Assembly: GCA_934045075.1 (NCBI GenBank) | Contig: OW203729.1 | Location: forward strand, 3,032,316-3,096,315 | Reading direction: 5' to 3' | DNA length: 64,000 bases | Source: Yponomeuta sedellus | Lineage: Eukaryota > Arthropoda > Insecta > Lepidoptera > Yponomeutidae | Shown: positions 62,996-64,000 of the stretch, piece after piece | Layout of the letters: every line of letters begins with the position of its first letter | Numbering within the stretch: position 1 is the stretch's first letter | Program-made: the position numbers and the translations under genes | The notes under the pieces: model-generated | Databases searched by the model: none | What the model saw: only the letters and a program-made list of their open reading frames with translations | What the model was told of the DNA's origin: nothing

Positions 62996-64000
62996 GAAGA
63001 AGTCAATAAACTAGTGGTCTTCTTCTTCGAGTGGCATGTCCGTGATGACCACCATCAGTCAATAGATTCGCACCGCGTTGTTATGTTTGATTCTTAACTT
63101 CCAATTAGCAACCAACTCTATCTTACTACCATGAAAACTGTCGACCAACTGTATTTTAATATCCATAAATCCTTCTAATTCAGCTTCATATTTTCACAAA
63201 GTAGTCAGTACTGTAACTGTGTAACGTAACGGAATAAATGCACTCGTGTAGATATTGACAGTAATAGAAATATATCGCTTGAGTCAATTTAAACAATCCT
63301 AAGCAATATTACGAAGAGCAAGCGGCTTTCCAATAGATTCTTACGGTACATCAATCTAACAGAAATGAACATGACTATTCAAGACCACTCCCAAGTTATT
63401 GGCTAGATCTAGCTTCATAAATTATGCCCTAACAGGCAACCGAACAGACAGACAAACAAAACGGAGGGGCCCGTTTACTATTTATTGCCACTAGATCTCA
63501 CGTTTCGATCCCTTTCCATACTGTCCGGTCGGACCGTAGAGATCCCTTAACCCTGTAAGTCTTACAAAATGCCCATCAATTAATTTGCCAAATTCTTTTT
63601 GTCCTCGGCCAGCCGCTGCCAGCAATTTGTCTCGTTAGTCCAGCGAGCTGGTGTTCAACGCTACGTTTGTGGTGTTCACTCGAAAATCAGATCAAATAGA
63701 AGGATATTATCCAAAGTAAAGCTGAAACTTTGAATTATTGAGCGATAAAAGTAAAACTAGGTGTACGTTTTAATATCTGAATAATTTTGACGCAAATATG
63801 GACAAAAAACTCTAAACTCTTTGTACCTCGTCGGCCCTTGTTTCCTATTACCAGCCCATTGCCATTGCAGTTTCCTAAATTGATTATAACTTGATTATAT
63901 TTTATTCTTTGATTCATTGCCTAATTTCTCACGCGATCCATCAAGAAAACTCTTGAGCATAGCCCGATCCATGGTATGCTTGACTAGTCTGGAGGAATCT
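62996..64000. other. Unassigned block to window end
   Basis: No gene or repeat recognised over about 1 kb. Confidence 0.3.

Overview
The window looks like a gene-poor, repeat-dense stretch of an insect nuclear genome, most likely a moth or butterfly. The support is the type of repeats: CR1/jockey-like and RTE/jockey-like LINE 3' ends closing with motifs such as CAGCAGTGGAC and GATGAT tails, tRNA-headed SINEs, Helitron-like elements ending in CTAG, hAT-type elements and many short palindromic MITEs. No operons, bacterial signals, rRNA genes, stand-alone tRNA genes or CRISPR arrays were seen. The species cannot be named from the sequence alone.

Only two convincing host genes are visible. Both are intronless, lie on the minus strand at 42366-44054 and 44954-46618, and encode related leucine-rich-repeat proteins of 562 and 554 residues. 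They form a head-to-tail pair from an old duplication. Both have an acidic N-terminus, about ten ribonuclease-inhibitor-type LRRs, a conserved alpha-helical C-terminal region and a Lys/Gly-rich tail. A tRNA-SINE sits between them.

The rest is layered mobile DNA. The most abundant recognisable family (about 18 pieces on both strands) is a SINE of about 370 bp whose head matches the internal promoter of 5S rRNA (A box, intermediate element, C box) and whose tail looks like a LINE 3' end. Three copies are split by later insertions whose target duplications can be read: a solo LTR (2336-2588, 4-bp TSD), a hAT-type MITE (4966-5462, 8-bp TSD) and a 5'-truncated LINE (61742-62111, 13-bp TSD). One complete copy (20117-20483) has a 10-bp TSD.

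Region by region: 0-9 kb holds a CR1 3' end, MITEs, short retroposons, 5S-SINEs, a large foldback and a Helitron. 9-18 kb is mostly unrecognised, with hairpins and a perfect 87-bp duplication. 18-33 kb is dense in SINEs, with a decayed hAT transposon (27379-28060), a TRIM-like LTR pair (28292-29103) and head-to-head SINE palindromes. 33-42 kb holds MITEs, an octamer microsatellite, LINE tails and Helitrons. 42-47 kb carries the two LRR genes. 47-64 kb returns to LINE and SINE fragments, foldbacks and unassigned DNA. Coding exons with introns could be hidden in the unassigned blocks; I could not see any.
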